Shown piece by piece: positions 1 to 9,172 of a DNA stretch of 64,000 bases. Position numbers and translations under genes: made by a program. Source of the stretch: Runella aurantiaca (GTDB taxonomy: Bacteria; Bacteroidota; Bacteroidia; Cytophagales; Spirosomataceae); the NCBI RefSeq assembly GCF_003339505.1, contig NZ_QPIW01000002.1, forward strand, positions 62,001 to 126,000. Direction: 5' to 3'. The notes under the pieces are model-generated. The model was given only the letters and a program-made list of their open reading frames with translations, did not search any database and was not told the origin of the DNA. Numbering within the stretch: position 1 is the first letter of the stretch; each line of letters starts with the position of its first letter.

Positions 1-122
1 CAAGCGGATTTGACATACTTTGATTTTTTATCAAAGAAAGATAGTGAAACAGGATTGTCCAATTTTTAATGTTTGAAACCGTCAAAAACCCATAAGAAAC
101 GGAAATAAAACCGATTGACTGC

Positions 123-130
123 TATCTTTG
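123..130 (+). promoter_or_regulatory. Possible -7 promoter box (TATCTTTG) for the gamma-carbonic anhydrase gene
   Basis: TATCTTTG matches the Bacteroidota -7 consensus TAnnTTTG and lies about 90 bases before the ATG at 220. No clear TTG-type -33 element is seen 19-21 bases upstream, so the call rests on the -7 box alone. The rest of bases 1-219 shows no convincing gene. Confidence 0.4.
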
Positions 131-219
131 CGTTGAATGTCGGAGAAAGGAAAACGGAGAGAAAGGAACGAGAAAAAAAGCAAATCGAAAATTAGTAACC
201 ACAAATCGACACTGGAACA

Positions 220-744
220 ATGGCTCTTATAAAATCTGTGCGCGGCGCAACTCCCCAATACGGTCCTAACTGTTGGTTTGCCGACAACGCCACCGTTGTG
301 GGTGAAGTTATCATGGGGGATTATTGCACAGTTTGGTTCAATGCCGTGGTGCGCGGCGATGTAAATACTATTCAAATGGGCGATTACGTCAATATTCAAG
401 ACGGCGCCGTGATTCATTGTACCTATCAAAAAACCAAAACCATCATCGGCAACCACGTTTCTATTGCTCACAACGCCATTGTCCACGGGTGTACCATCGA
501 AGATAAAGTGCTGATTGGGATGGGGGCCATCGTGATGGATGGTGTACACGTTGGAACAGGCTCAATCATTGCCGCTGGGGCGGTAGTAACCCAAGGGAAA
601 ACGATTCCGCCAGGTACGATTTGGGCGGGTAATCCTGCCAAATACCTCAAAGACGTAACGCCCGACTTGGGTGAGGTGTTTATGCGCACCGCCAACAATT
701 ATGTGATGTACGCGGGGTGGTTTAAGGAGGAAGATACTATCTGA
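220..744 (+). CDS. Gamma-class carbonic anhydrase family protein (left-handed beta-helix)
   Basis: A 174-residue protein of the gamma-carbonic anhydrase/YrdA family, cytoplasmic, which in its active members interconverts CO2 and bicarbonate. The sequence shows repeated hexapeptide turns (for example VVRGD, IGNHV, IGMGA, GTGSI, WAGNPA) typical of a trimeric left-handed beta-helix. Candidate zinc ligands are His66, His84 and His89, spaced as in the family. Length is normal for the YrdA/PaaY branch, which often binds metal without proven anhydrase activity. The gene stands alone and its last 8 bases overlap the 3' end of the convergent Uma2 gene. Family assignment is secure; catalysis is inferred. 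Confidence 0.9.
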   Translation: MALIKSVRGATPQYGPNCWFADNATVVGEVIMGDYCTVWFNAVVRGDVNTIQMGDYVNIQDGAVIHCTYQKTKTIIGNHVSIAHNAIVHGCTIEDKVLIGMGAIVMDGVHVGTGSIIAAGAVVTQGKTIPPGTIWAGNPAKYLKDVTPDLGEVFMRTANNYVMYAGWFKEEDTI

Positions 745-1318
745 AAACTTTTTCTAAAGCCGCTTCAAATCCCTCGAAAATCACCGATTGAGCGGGAGAT
801 TGGTCATAAATGCCACCCAATTGGTATTGGCCGTTTTCGAGATAATAGACCTGTATCGCTTTTTCGCTCGGGATGGCAATCCAGTATTCACGTACCCCTG
901 CTTTTTCGTACCAGTTAAACTTTTCGTTGAAGTCTTTTTTATACGTTGATGTCGAAGTGATTTCTACAATCAAATCGGGAGCACCTAGACAACCGTCTTC
1001 ATCCAATTTGGATTCATCACAAATCACACAAATATCAGGCTGCACTACGGTATAGATTTTCTCAGGGAAACGATCATTTCCAATGGGTAAACGTACATCG
1101 AATGGCGCTTCAAAGATGGTGCACAATTTCCCCTCAAAATGCTTATTCAGCAGGAAAGATAGTTTATTTGATACCCATTGATGCGCCATTTTCGGAGCAG
1201 GCGACATTCGGTAGATTTTCCCTTTGATAATTTCTACCTGCTCATCAAATCGCCATTTCAGGTAATCAGCGTAGGTATACGTACCGTTGGGGTCAAGCGA
1301 ATGGATGTCAGTAATCAT
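737..1318 (-). CDS. Uma2 family protein (PD-(D/E)XK nuclease-like, DUF820)
   Basis: A 193-residue member of the Uma2/DUF820 family, which has a restriction-endonuclease-like fold and is multi-copy in Cytophagales and cyanobacteria. Visible features are an N-terminal YLKWRFDEQVEIIKGKIY-type segment, a central QPDICVICD, then APDLIVEITS followed by a lysine-containing helix and REYWIAIP, which make up the D...(D/E)xK-like core. An upstream in-frame TTG would add six residues, but the ATG at 1318 is preferred. Cellular role is unknown for the family. A second, divergent copy lies at 33134. No toxin or transposon partner is adjacent. Confidence 0.85.
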   Translation of the reverse strand: MITDIHSLDPNGTYTYADYLKWRFDEQVEIIKGKIYRMSPAPKMAHQWVSNKLSFLLNKHFEGKLCTIFEAPFDVRLPIGNDRFPEKIYTVVQPDICVICDESKLDEDGCLGAPDLIVEITSTSTYKKDFNEKFNWYEKAGVREYWIAIPSEKAIQVYYLENGQYQLGGIYDQSPAQSVIFEGFEAALEKVFR

Positions 1319-1400
1319 TGCGTTAGTTTTTAACAAAATTACCGTATTTCCGGGAAGATATTGTAATTTTCAGCGTTAAAAACACTCTTTCTTAATCGCT

Positions 1401-3476
1401 ATGTCCCAACGTCAGACTTCCTTACAACCGCCTAAAGCCCCCAAGATTCCGCACCGATTTGAATTACACAATGATGTCAGAACCGACGATTATTATTGGC
1501 TTCGCGAGCGTGAAAGCGCGCAGGTAATCGACTACCTGAATGCTGAAAATGCTTACACGGAAGCCGTTTTGGCGCCCGTCAGTGAGCTGCGGGAGAAATT
1601 GTTTTTGGAAATGAAGGCCCGTATCAAAGAAGAAGATGAATCGGTGCCGTATAAAATTGGGAATTACTATTATTATTATCGCTACGAACACGGCGGCGAG
1701 TACCCCGTGTATTGCCGTAAGCGAGAATCGTTGGCCGCAGCGGAAGAGATTATGCTCAATATCAACGAATTGGCCAAGGGCTATTCGTACTATAACGCCA
1801 CCTTTCCTGAAATTGCTGACAATGAGGAAATTGCGGCTTTTGGCGAAGATACCGTCAGCCGTAGGCTATACACGTTGAAATTTAAAAACCTTACTACGGG
1901 CGAGATGTATCCCGATGCTGTACCCGACACCGAAGGAGGAAACTACGCGTGGGCGGCCGATAATCAAACGATTTTTTATATTAGAAAACACACCGCTACG
2001 CTCCTGGGATTTCAGGTTTGGCGGCATCGGCTCGGTACTGATGTGAGTGAAGATGTATTGGTGTATGAAGAGTCGGACGACCAGTTTTATCTAGGGCTGT
2101 TTCGGATGAAATCCAAAAAGTACATTGCCATTGTATCGGATCAAAATGGGGTTTCGACCGAGTATCAACTCTTAAAAGCTGACGAGCCTGCGGGGGCGTG
2201 CGTTTCATTTTTTCCGCGCCAACGCGGTCACGAATATTTTATAGAGCATTTAGACGAGGCCTTTTATGTCCGCACCAACCTCGGTGGGGCCACTAATTTT
2301 AAGCTGATGTCGGTGTCAGAAACTCACCATGGAGATTTAACACAATGGCGTGAGCTCATCGCGCACCGGCCCGATGTGTATCTGGAAGGGCTAGAGGCTT
2401 TTCAGCATCATTTGGTATTGCAGGAAAGGGGCGAAGGTTTGTTGAAAATTCGTATTATCAACCAAAAAACAAAGGCCGAGCATTATCTAAACTTTGGAGA
2501 ACCTGCTTATACGGCTTATTTGAGCAATAATCCTGATTTTAATACCACCGTCTTACGCTACGGTTATACGTCGCTCACGACCCCCAATAGTACGTTTGAC
2601 TACGACATGGATTCTCAAGCGCGTGTTTTGCTCAAACAGCAGGAAGTGTTGGGTGATTTTAACAAAGAAGATTACCAAACCGAACGGCTTTTTGCCACCG
2701 CTCGCGACGGGGCCTTGATTCCGATGTCAATTGTGTATAAAAAAGGCTTTCAAAAAGACGGAAAAGCGCCACTCTTGCAATATTCCTACGGCTCCTACGG
2801 CTATTCTATGGACCCGACGTTCAGCGCGGGGCGTTTGAGTTTGTTGAACCGAGGATTTGCGTTTGCCATTGCGCACATTCGCGGCGGGCATGAAATGGGC
2901 CGGGCGTGGTACGAAAGCGGTAAAATGCTCCAAAAGAAAAATACTTTTACCGATTTTATTGATTGCTCAGAGTACTTAATTCAATCCAAGTGGACGTCAC
3001 CCGAAGGGCTTTTTGCCATGGGCGGCAGTGCGGGCGGACTATTGATGGGGGCGGTGGTCAACATGGCTCCGCAATTGTACAAAGGGGTGGTGGCGCAGGT
3101 GCCTTTTGTGGATGTGGTCACCACCATGCTCGACGAAACCATCCCACTCACCACGGGCGAATACGAAGAATGGGGTAACCCCAATGAAAAAATCTACTAC
3201 GACTACATGAAATCCTACAGTCCCTACGATAATGTAGTGGCGCAGGATTATCCCAATATGTTGGTGACAACGGGCCTGCACGACTCTCAGGTGCAGTATT
3301 GGGAACCCGCCAAGTGGATTGCGAAGTTGCGCGAACTCAAAACCGATGAGCATCAACTCCTGCTTCACTGCGACATGGAAGCGGGCCACGGCGGTGCATC
3401 GGGGCGGTTCAAGCGCTTGAAAGACATTGCATTGGAATACGCCTTTATGTTGAATTTGCTGGGAATAAGGGAGTAA
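1401..3476 (+). CDS. ptrB: Oligopeptidase B-type S9A serine peptidase
   Basis: A 691-residue S9A prolyl-oligopeptidase family enzyme that cleaves short peptides, in oligopeptidase B after basic residues. The N-terminal half has the beta-propeller (residues about 70-400) and the C-terminal third is an alpha/beta hydrolase. The nucleophile is Ser543 in GGSAGG, the acid is Asp628 in GLHDSQV and the base is His663 in AGHGG. Length matches oligopeptidase B (about 690). There is no signal peptide, so it is cytoplasmic. The start MSQRQTSLQPP is the first ATG after the divergent Uma2 gene. It appears monocistronic and is convergent with recQ. Confidence 0.93.
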   Translation: MSQRQTSLQPPKAPKIPHRFELHNDVRTDDYYWLRERESAQVIDYLNAENAYTEAVLAPVSELREKLFLEMKARIKEEDESVPYKIGNYYYYYRYEHGGEYPVYCRKRESLAAAEEIMLNINELAKGYSYYNATFPEIADNEEIAAFGEDTVSRRLYTLKFKNLTTGEMYPDAVPDTEGGNYAWAADNQTIFYIRKHTATLLGFQVWRHRLGTDVSEDVLVYEESDDQFYLGLFRMKSKKYIAIVSDQNGVSTEYQLLKADEPAGACVSFFPRQRGHEYFIEHLDEAFYVRTNLGGATNFKLMSVSETHHGDLTQWRELIAHRPDVYLEGLEAFQHHLVLQERGEGLLKIRIINQKTKAEHYLNFGEPAYTAYLSNNPDFNTTVLRYGYTSLTTPNSTFDYDMDSQARVLLKQQEVLGDFNKEDYQTERLFATARDGALIPMSIVYKKGFQKDGKAPLLQYSYGSYGYSMDPTFSAGRLSLLNRGFAFAIAHIRGGHEMGRAWYESGKMLQKKNTFTDFIDCSEYLIQSKWTSPEGLFAMGGSAGGLLMGAVVNMAPQLYKGVVAQVPFVDVVTTMLDETIPLTTGEYEEWGNPNEKIYYDYMKSYSPYDNVVAQDYPNMLVTTGLHDSQVQYWEPAKWIAKLRELKTDEHQLLLHCDMEAGHGGASGRFKRLKDIALEYAFMLNLLGIRE

Positions 3477-3487
3477 AATCCTACAGA

Positions 3488-3512
3488 TGTTACGCATCTC
3501 GGAGGCGCAACA
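3488..3512. repeat. Imperfect intergenic hairpin between ptrB and recQ
   Basis: TGTTACGC and GCGCAACA form an eight-base inverted pair with one mismatch around a nine-base loop, in the 57-base gap between two convergent genes. It may act as a weak bidirectional terminator or be a copy of a short dispersed repeat. The 12-mer CAACATTTGTCA at its right edge recurs after the ferritin gene at 13288-13299. Confidence 0.35.
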
Positions 3513-3533
3513 TTTGTCAAAATTTTATACGCG

Positions 3534-5681
3534 TCATTTCTCTTTCCCCCAAATCGCCAGCGCTATGCGCAGTTTATAGTATTCATATTGGCCTTCCAGT
3601 TGCTCAAACAATGGTTTTAGCGCTGCGCCGGGCGTTACTTGGAGTAGGTCGGCGGCTTCGGTGATGGTGCGGTATTCATTTTTGGTCAGGTACTGCCATA
3701 CGTCTACTTCGTAGCCATCTTCGTACAGCTTGGCCAAGTGCGAATAGACCGTCAGTTCGTTCAGGTTTCGGCGTTGGGCAATCTGACTCGGGGTCAATCC
3801 CTGTTTATACAAATCGTGGGTTTCGATGTAAGTCATGCCGTTGACGATGCGCGTACCTGGCTGGGTTTTGGAACGGGCGTATTCCAGAATCTCATTGATA
3901 AACGCTTCGCCGTAATGTGCAAGTTTTGTTTGTATCATGCCCGAAATCTGTAACATCTGAATACGGTTTATAGGACGTTTTTCGGCCATGTCTGATAAGG
4001 TAGCATCCGAAAATATCATAGTAGGAGGAATGTTATTTTCGTCCGATAAGCGTTTACGTACTTTGCGTAGTCGCTCAAACAGTTCATCACGAATAACCTC
4101 CTTCTTGGTCTTCACGGGCTCAGCGGTTTCTTCTTGACGCTTCCGTTTTTCTTCGTACGATTCAAACCGCACCAACTGCACCTTGCGCTCTCCGCGCAGT
4201 ACTTGCCACGAAGTTTCGTTGAGCTTTAGTGAGTGTGCTTCGTCGTAGGCCACATCCATCACGCCCGAGTTGAGCATTTGGGTGAGGTAGTCGGCCCATT
4301 CTTCGGCGCGCAGCTCGCGGCCTGCGCCAAAAGTCTTGATGCGGTCGTAGCCGCGCTCGGTCACGTTGCGGTTGTGGGAGCCGCGCAGTACGTCGATCAA
4401 CAGACCCATCGCAATTCTCTGGTCCGTACGCGCAATGGCCGACAGTGCTTTTTGGGCGGGCAGTGTTGCGTCAAATTTGGAGCGGGGATTGCGGCATACA
4501 TCACAGTTGCCACAATCGCGGTCGACAGCTTCGTTGAAATAACTCAATAAAATGCGCCGCCGACAGTGGTCTGCCTCGGCGTATTGCTTCATGCGGTCGA
4601 GTTTGGCAAACTGAATGTCTTTGAGGTGTTGTGGCAATTCCGAACTTGCAATCATGTCGCGGCGCATCATCCAATCGGCAAAACTATAAAACAGCATCGT
4701 GTCGGATTTAAGTCCGTCGCGGCCCGCGCGGCCAATTTCTTGGTAAAAACTTTCGACGTTGCTGGGCATGTTGTAGTGCATAATCCAGCGTACGTTCGAT
4801 TTATCAATCCCCATTCCAAAAGCGATGGTGGCGACCATGATTTGTATATCGTCGCGCAGAAAATCATCTTGCACTTTGGAGCGTTCTTCGGCAGGGAGTT
4901 TGGCGTGATAATGCCGTGCATTGATGCCCTTTGCGCGCAGTTTTTGGGCAATGTCTTCGGTGGTTTTGCGGGCCAAGCAGTAGATAATGCCCGATTGATT
5001 GGGGTGGTCGTTGATAAATTGCTCAATAACCTTGATGCGATTGCGTCCGGGAAGTACATTGAGCGAAAGGTTGGGGCGGTCAAACGAGGCCTCAAACACT
5101 CGCGCTTCCGGAATGCCCAATTGTTTCAGCACATCCCGCCGCGTCACGCGGTCGGCGGTGGCCGTTAGCGCCACCATGGGCACGTCGGGAAACGCCGCTT
5201 TTAGAATGTGTAGCTGCGTGTATTCTGGACGAAAATCGTGCCCCCACACCGATACGCAGTGAGATTCGTCAATGGCAAACAGATTGATTTTCAATGACCT
5301 GATGAAGTCCAGCGAACCAGAGGCAAAAAGTTTCTCTGGCGCAATATAGAGCAGTTTCAGCTCGCCCGCGTGGCATTGCTTTTCGATGGCGTATTGCTCC
5401 GCTGTACTCTGCGTACTGTTTAGAAAAGCGGCCTCAATGCCGTTGGCGCGGAGGGCTTGGACTTGGTCTTTCATGAGGGCAATCAACGGCGATATCACTA
5501 GTGTGATGCCCTCTTTCATTAAGGCGGGGACTTGAAAACACACAGATTTGCCACCGCCCGTAGGCATCAGCACCATGCAGTCGTTTCCTGCCGCTATCCA
5601 ATCAATGATTTCGGATTGTAACGGCCTAAAGGTATCGTATCCAAAGTATTGTTTTAAAATCTGTTCTTTACTGAGCAACAT
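3534..5681 (-). CDS. recQ: ATP-dependent DNA helicase RecQ
   Basis: A 715-residue superfamily 2, 3'-5' DNA helicase involved in recombination and replication repair. Motif I is GGGKS (42-46), motif II is DESH (138-141) rather than the usual DEAH, and the RecQ-specific HCVSVWGHDFRPEY aromatic loop follows. Conserved QEIGRAGRDG is motif VI. A four-cysteine zinc site (CRRR...CGNCDVC) and winged-helix domain follow, then an HRDC domain near residues 550-600. The C-terminal extension of about 100 residues looks like added helix-turn-helix modules (TPSQIAQRRNLNELTVYSHL), common in Bacteroidota RecQ. It is convergent with ptrB and divergent from the next gene. Confidence 0.96.
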   Translation of the reverse strand: MLLSKEQILKQYFGYDTFRPLQSEIIDWIAAGNDCMVLMPTGGGKSVCFQVPALMKEGITLVISPLIALMKDQVQALRANGIEAAFLNSTQSTAEQYAIEKQCHAGELKLLYIAPEKLFASGSLDFIRSLKINLFAIDESHCVSVWGHDFRPEYTQLHILKAAFPDVPMVALTATADRVTRRDVLKQLGIPEARVFEASFDRPNLSLNVLPGRNRIKVIEQFINDHPNQSGIIYCLARKTTEDIAQKLRAKGINARHYHAKLPAEERSKVQDDFLRDDIQIMVATIAFGMGIDKSNVRWIMHYNMPSNVESFYQEIGRAGRDGLKSDTMLFYSFADWMMRRDMIASSELPQHLKDIQFAKLDRMKQYAEADHCRRRILLSYFNEAVDRDCGNCDVCRNPRSKFDATLPAQKALSAIARTDQRIAMGLLIDVLRGSHNRNVTERGYDRIKTFGAGRELRAEEWADYLTQMLNSGVMDVAYDEAHSLKLNETSWQVLRGERKVQLVRFESYEEKRKRQEETAEPVKTKKEVIRDELFERLRKVRKRLSDENNIPPTMIFSDATLSDMAEKRPINRIQMLQISGMIQTKLAHYGEAFINEILEYARSKTQPGTRIVNGMTYIETHDLYKQGLTPSQIAQRRNLNELTVYSHLAKLYEDGYEVDVWQYLTKNEYRTITEAADLLQVTPGAALKPLFEQLEGQYEYYKLRIALAIWGKEK

Positions 5682-5849
5682 CAGACTATCTACTTTTTGT
5701 GGTTTATGCGGTTCTAGCCCTTTCTCGTATCTCTCGTTTCAGGCGTTCCTACAGCTTAGACGCTATTACTTATTTTATGGTACGGCAAGTAAGGGAAAAG
5801 TTGCCTAAAATTGGGTAATTATTCCAAAACCTTTATCCCTTTACTTAAG

Positions 5850-6683
5850 ATGAAAACCTATTTTATGGCCTTTGCAACGCTGTTGTGGGGGTATACCGCA
5901 CTTGCTCAAAAAGTAGCTCTCGTAAGCCTGGAAGACCGCCGTTCTCTCAGTAATTCTTACTTCGGAAACCGTTGTGAAATTGAAATTAAAACGACTGGCG
6001 ACGAAGTACGTAAATACAAATACGTCAGAATTAAAAGTCTCGCCAAGGCGATTGATAGTGAAGGCGTTGAGCTTCTGACTGATAAACAAGACCGGGCTGA
6101 TTATGCCGAAATTGGGGACGAAAAGCTTAAAATTGAACTTAAAAATCCGCTGCGTAAAGCAACCTCTATCAAAGAAGTTTCGGGGACGTTGGATTTGTAT
6201 AATCCTACCGAAGCCAACGGCGCGATTGTAAAAGTGGCCAATTTTCAGGCAAAGCCCAACGTTAATTTATTGCCTAAAAAAGCACCGCTGTCCATTACGT
6301 TTTTTACCAAAGAGTCGGTCGAAAAAATGGCCAAAGAACAAAAAGCGGAGCGTGATGCCAAAATGAAACAGCTCGACCCCGCTGCGCGCGAAATCGCCGC
6401 TGGACTCATGGCCTTGGTGGAGGGATTTGGGGCAGGTATGGCTGGCGAAAATGAACTTTCATTTTACGTAAACGGCGATATTAGCAAACTCGTAGACATC
6501 AAAATGGAGGACGAAACGGGTAAAGAAATACGCCGAAGTGGACGCTTTATCTCGGGCGACCACCTGCACACCTACAGCTATGATGAAAAACCAAACCCCA
6601 AATGGAGACTCAAAATTCTCATCGAAACCTCTGCTTCCGTTAAGTCCGTGCCATTTAGCCTGAAAGATATTGAATTGCCGTAA
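5850..6683 (+). CDS. Secreted protein of unknown function
   Basis: A 277-residue protein that I do not recognise. The ATG at 5850 starts a clean signal peptide (MKTYFMAFATLLWGYTALAQ) with an Ala-Gln cleavage site; the longer frame from a TTG at 5811 would bury it. The mature part looks mostly beta-rich, with a Lys/Glu-rich helical stretch near residues 160-185 (EKMAKEQKAERDAKMKQ) and a Gly-rich segment after it. No metal-binding or catalytic motif is evident. It is likely periplasmic or outer-surface. It stands alone, divergent from recQ and convergent with the methyltransferase-HIT gene. Confidence 0.65.
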   Translation: MKTYFMAFATLLWGYTALAQKVALVSLEDRRSLSNSYFGNRCEIEIKTTGDEVRKYKYVRIKSLAKAIDSEGVELLTDKQDRADYAEIGDEKLKIELKNPLRKATSIKEVSGTLDLYNPTEANGAIVKVANFQAKPNVNLLPKKAPLSITFFTKESVEKMAKEQKAERDAKMKQLDPAAREIAAGLMALVEGFGAGMAGENELSFYVNGDISKLVDIKMEDETGKEIRRSGRFISGDHLHTYSYDEKPNPKWRLKILIETSASVKSVPFSLKDIELP

Positions 6684-6822
6684 GCAAATTGTATTATATA
6701 TGCCTGTACTGGCTGTTAGATTGTAGACAAAGGTCAGACAACAGTCAGACTGGGTCGCGACACCATGAAGTTATATGGCATGTAAGTAAGGTAATGCTAT
6801 AATTTACAGGCTATTAAGTATT

Positions 6823-7668
6823 TTACTTTAAAATAGCCCGAATGCCGCCGCTTGGGTTTTTGCAATCGCCCGTGTAACGCGGGATAAGGTGCAGGGCAGC
6901 ATGGGGGAATTTTTGGCCGGCGCTTTTGCCGATGTTCATTCCTGTGGTGAAGCCGTCGGGCTGAAAGTCGGCTTTGATGCGTTTTTGAACGAATACGGAG
7001 AGTTGCACCATGTCTTTTTGTTCTTCAAACGTCAGTTCAAAATAATCGGCCATGTGGCGTTTGGGGACAATCAATGTATGGCCTTTAGCAACAGGATAGC
7101 CATCCAGAACCGCATAACTCAGAGGAGTCTCTGCTAATAATATCAGTCGTGATGCAGGCTTGCAAAATGGGCATTTCGCTTGGTTATCAGTAGCTTGGTT
7201 AATGTGTTTGTACTCGTAAAACTCGGTGTTTTCGTTGAGGAAAATGGAAGTGTACGGTAATTTTACAAAACATTGATAGGTAGGTTTGCCGTGTACTTGG
7301 TGTGTACGGAATCCATCTTTTTGAATATCGCGACGAACGGCAAAATAGGCTTTGCCCGTTGGTTTGAGCAAACTTGAAATCTGCATCAATACCTGATTCT
7401 GTTCTTCGGGGAAAAGCACATTTAATACATAAAAACAGAGAATGGTATCAAAGGTGTCGGAAGGGTATTGCGGAAAATAATGCGGGTCAAACCCCTGAAC
7501 ATCAAATCCTTTCTGATGCAGAAAGTCAAGGTCTTTACCGAAACCGCAGCCAAAATCCAGTACTTTTCCCAGAATAAGTCCGCGTTCATGCACCATACGC
7601 ACGGGCAATGACGGAGTGCTGCGTTCTTTAGCGGTCAGATGCGTATTGGGGTTTTGTAAATCACTCAT
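6823..7668 (-). CDS. Methyltransferase-HIT domain fusion with substituted HIT nucleophile
   Basis: A 281-residue two-domain protein. Residues 20-155 form a class I SAM-dependent methyltransferase (motif I VLDFGCGFG at 36-44, acidic post-I GFDPHY, then FDTILCFYVLNVL). They resemble, by eye, the putative methyltransferase associated with DNA phosphorothioation. Residues 165-281 form a HIT domain with a CPFC zinc pair (166, 169) and the family tail PRYTGD...GGIRAI. The HIT triad HxHxH reads HAALH at 256-260: the central His that forms the nucleotidyl intermediate is Ala258. The ATG abuts the stop codon of the HNH gene (TAG-ATG), implying translational coupling. Substrate unknown; HIT catalysis is doubtful. 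Confidence 0.82.
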   Translation of the reverse strand: MSDLQNPNTHLTAKERSTPSLPVRMVHERGLILGKVLDFGCGFGKDLDFLHQKGFDVQGFDPHYFPQYPSDTFDTILCFYVLNVLFPEEQNQVLMQISSLLKPTGKAYFAVRRDIQKDGFRTHQVHGKPTYQCFVKLPYTSIFLNENTEFYEYKHINQATDNQAKCPFCKPASRLILLAETPLSYAVLDGYPVAKGHTLIVPKRHMADYFELTFEEQKDMVQLSVFVQKRIKADFQPDGFTTGMNIGKSAGQKFPHAALHLIPRYTGDCKNPSGGIRAILK

Positions 7669-8805
7669 CTACTTTTCAACATAAATAAACGGGTAAGGAA
7701 ATCCCAGATTTTGAGCCGTTTGCCATTGGGGCGTTATCTGTTTCCTTAAGACGTCCTGAAACGTTTCAAGTGACATTTCATGTAAATTTTCTCGAAAAAG
7801 GTAATTGTAATCTTCTGGAAGTTGTTGATTTTCTTTTTTCAAATAGAATTGAACGGCCTTGTATTGCAAGGTTGAAAACCCTTCAAAATAGGTTTCCAAT
7901 GAAGGCAATCGGTCGCTTTTGGCGGAGTTGATGTTTTTTGGTGCGGGAATAATATTCCAAAGTTGATCATGAACGACATAAGACCAAGGTAAGAAATGGT
8001 CTAAACTCAGGTTTTGGAAGGTGATAAGTTGTCCAGAATAAATACACCTCATCTCTGGATTTTCAGCTAAGTAACCCTTCCAGAAGCGATTGGCTAATTT
8101 CAAATCACGTTCCGTTGGTTTTTGAAGTTTTTCCGAAAGACCAATCACGTTTGGATTGTTTTTCTGTAGAAACCTAACCAAATGCCAAAAAATAAAGCCG
8201 CGTAAAATTCCTTGATGTTTTTGCAGATAGTCTACCCAAATGCTGTTCAACTCAATAGAATCCCCCACAAAACGATACATGATACGATGGGGTTGGCTTT
8301 CAAACAGTTCATCACAAATTCGTACAATAGCAGCATTTACATTTTGGTCTAAAATGCCTTTTGTTTCTGCTTCAATAAAAGGGCGTACAAACCGAAACGG
8401 GACCCAACGATACAGTTTTTTCGTTTCCTGAGTAAGCTCTGTTAAATCTTTCTCCGAAAAGCTTTGTTTGATTTGTGTAAAGAGACTTGGAGAACTTGGG
8501 CGATTATCAACCGGTATTTTTGATGAAATAAATTGGGCAACATTCTTAAATCCGTCCTGTGAACCAAACGACAGCTTAAAGTAATCCAATGGGTACCAGA
8601 CATTTGCCAACATTCTTAGGGTAATGTCTTTTTGTGAAATGATGTTTTCACCATTATCGCGCAGACTGTCCAAAATGGAAAGAAACCAATAAAATTTATA
8701 GGAGTTTGTCGTATCTCGAAAGACGGAGGAAAGTTTGGCAATGTCTAAATGGTCATGTTCGGGGAGTTGCATGTTTTTCTTGTTCAAGGGCAAGCGAACA
8801 TACAT
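7669..8805 (-). CDS. HNH endonuclease domain protein
   Basis: A 378-residue protein with an uncharacterised helical N-terminal region and an HNH/ββα-metal nuclease module near residues 250-300. It reads CIYSG, then LDHFLPWS (Asp269-His270 as first H pair), then LWNIIP (Asn284) and KNINSAKSDRLPS supplying the third conserved positions. Only one Cys of the usual zinc-knuckle pair is present (CIYS rather than CxxC). A TTG at 8817 would add four residues and an ATG at 8772 would remove eleven; 8805 was chosen as the first ATG. It is the first gene of a two-gene operon with the methyltransferase-HIT fusion. A defence or DNA-processing role is inferred only. Confidence 0.75.
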   Translation of the reverse strand: MYVRLPLNKKNMQLPEHDHLDIAKLSSVFRDTTNSYKFYWFLSILDSLRDNGENIISQKDITLRMLANVWYPLDYFKLSFGSQDGFKNVAQFISSKIPVDNRPSSPSLFTQIKQSFSEKDLTELTQETKKLYRWVPFRFVRPFIEAETKGILDQNVNAAIVRICDELFESQPHRIMYRFVGDSIELNSIWVDYLQKHQGILRGFIFWHLVRFLQKNNPNVIGLSEKLQKPTERDLKLANRFWKGYLAENPEMRCIYSGQLITFQNLSLDHFLPWSYVVHDQLWNIIPAPKNINSAKSDRLPSLETYFEGFSTLQYKAVQFYLKKENQQLPEDYNYLFRENLHEMSLETFQDVLRKQITPQWQTAQNLGFPYPFIYVEK

Positions 8806-8856
8806 ACTTTCCGCCAAATTATGAACTTAGCCTTTTTGAAACCTGAGACAAAAAAT

Positions 8857-8893
8857 AAAAAATCCCCGCCGGCAGGACCAGCGGGGATTTTTT
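8857..8893 (-). terminator. Rho-independent terminator / hairpin repeat copy 1
   Basis: A perfect 13-base inverted repeat, AAAAAATCCCCGC (8857-8869) and GCGGGGATTTTTT (8881-8893), with an 11-base loop. It lies just after the 83-aa gene and would read as a terminator on the minus strand, with A/T tracts on both sides allowing bidirectional use. A near-identical copy sits at 9785-9822. Confidence 0.8.
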
Positions 8894-8920
8894 ATAAACA
8901 ATAGTAAATGAAGTGCTGCC

Positions 8921-9172
8921 TTACTTCACTAAGCGCATTTTTATTTCTGCCATTTGCTCTTCGGGGAGCTCCGCACCATAGTATTCTTTAATAAGCTCAT
9001 ATTTTAGTTGCGCATCGCTAATGTCTTCCCCTAACCGTTTTTTAATGCGTTTAATGGTCATTTGACGTACAAAGCTCATCATTCCATCAAAAATCTCAAA
9101 ACGCTCTTTTACGGTTTTAGATTGAATGATTTCAAACTGTTTGCGGACAATAAAATCGGGGGTATCAGTCAT
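8921..9172 (-). CDS. Small protein paired with a nucleotidyltransferase
   Basis: An 83-residue charged, predicted all-helical protein with no recognised catalytic motif; it includes KRIKKRLGEDISDAQLKYEL and an acidic LPEEQ stretch. Its ATG overlaps the stop of the upstream nucleotidyltransferase gene by four bases (9169-9172), so the two are almost certainly co-translated. Proteins of this size and composition are commonly found downstream of such nucleotidyltransferases in Bacteroidota and cyanobacteria. A toxin-antitoxin-like or regulatory partner role is plausible but unproven. Confidence 0.7.
   Translation of the reverse strand: MTDTPDFIVRKQFEIIQSKTVKERFEIFDGMMSFVRQMTIKRIKKRLGEDISDAQLKYELIKEYYGAELPEEQMAEIKMRLVK

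Noticed and set aside
6823-8805. DNA phosphorothioation (Dnd) system
   Set aside because: Only the methyltransferase domain is reminiscent; no dndA-E or dndFGH genes are present, so the call is not supported.
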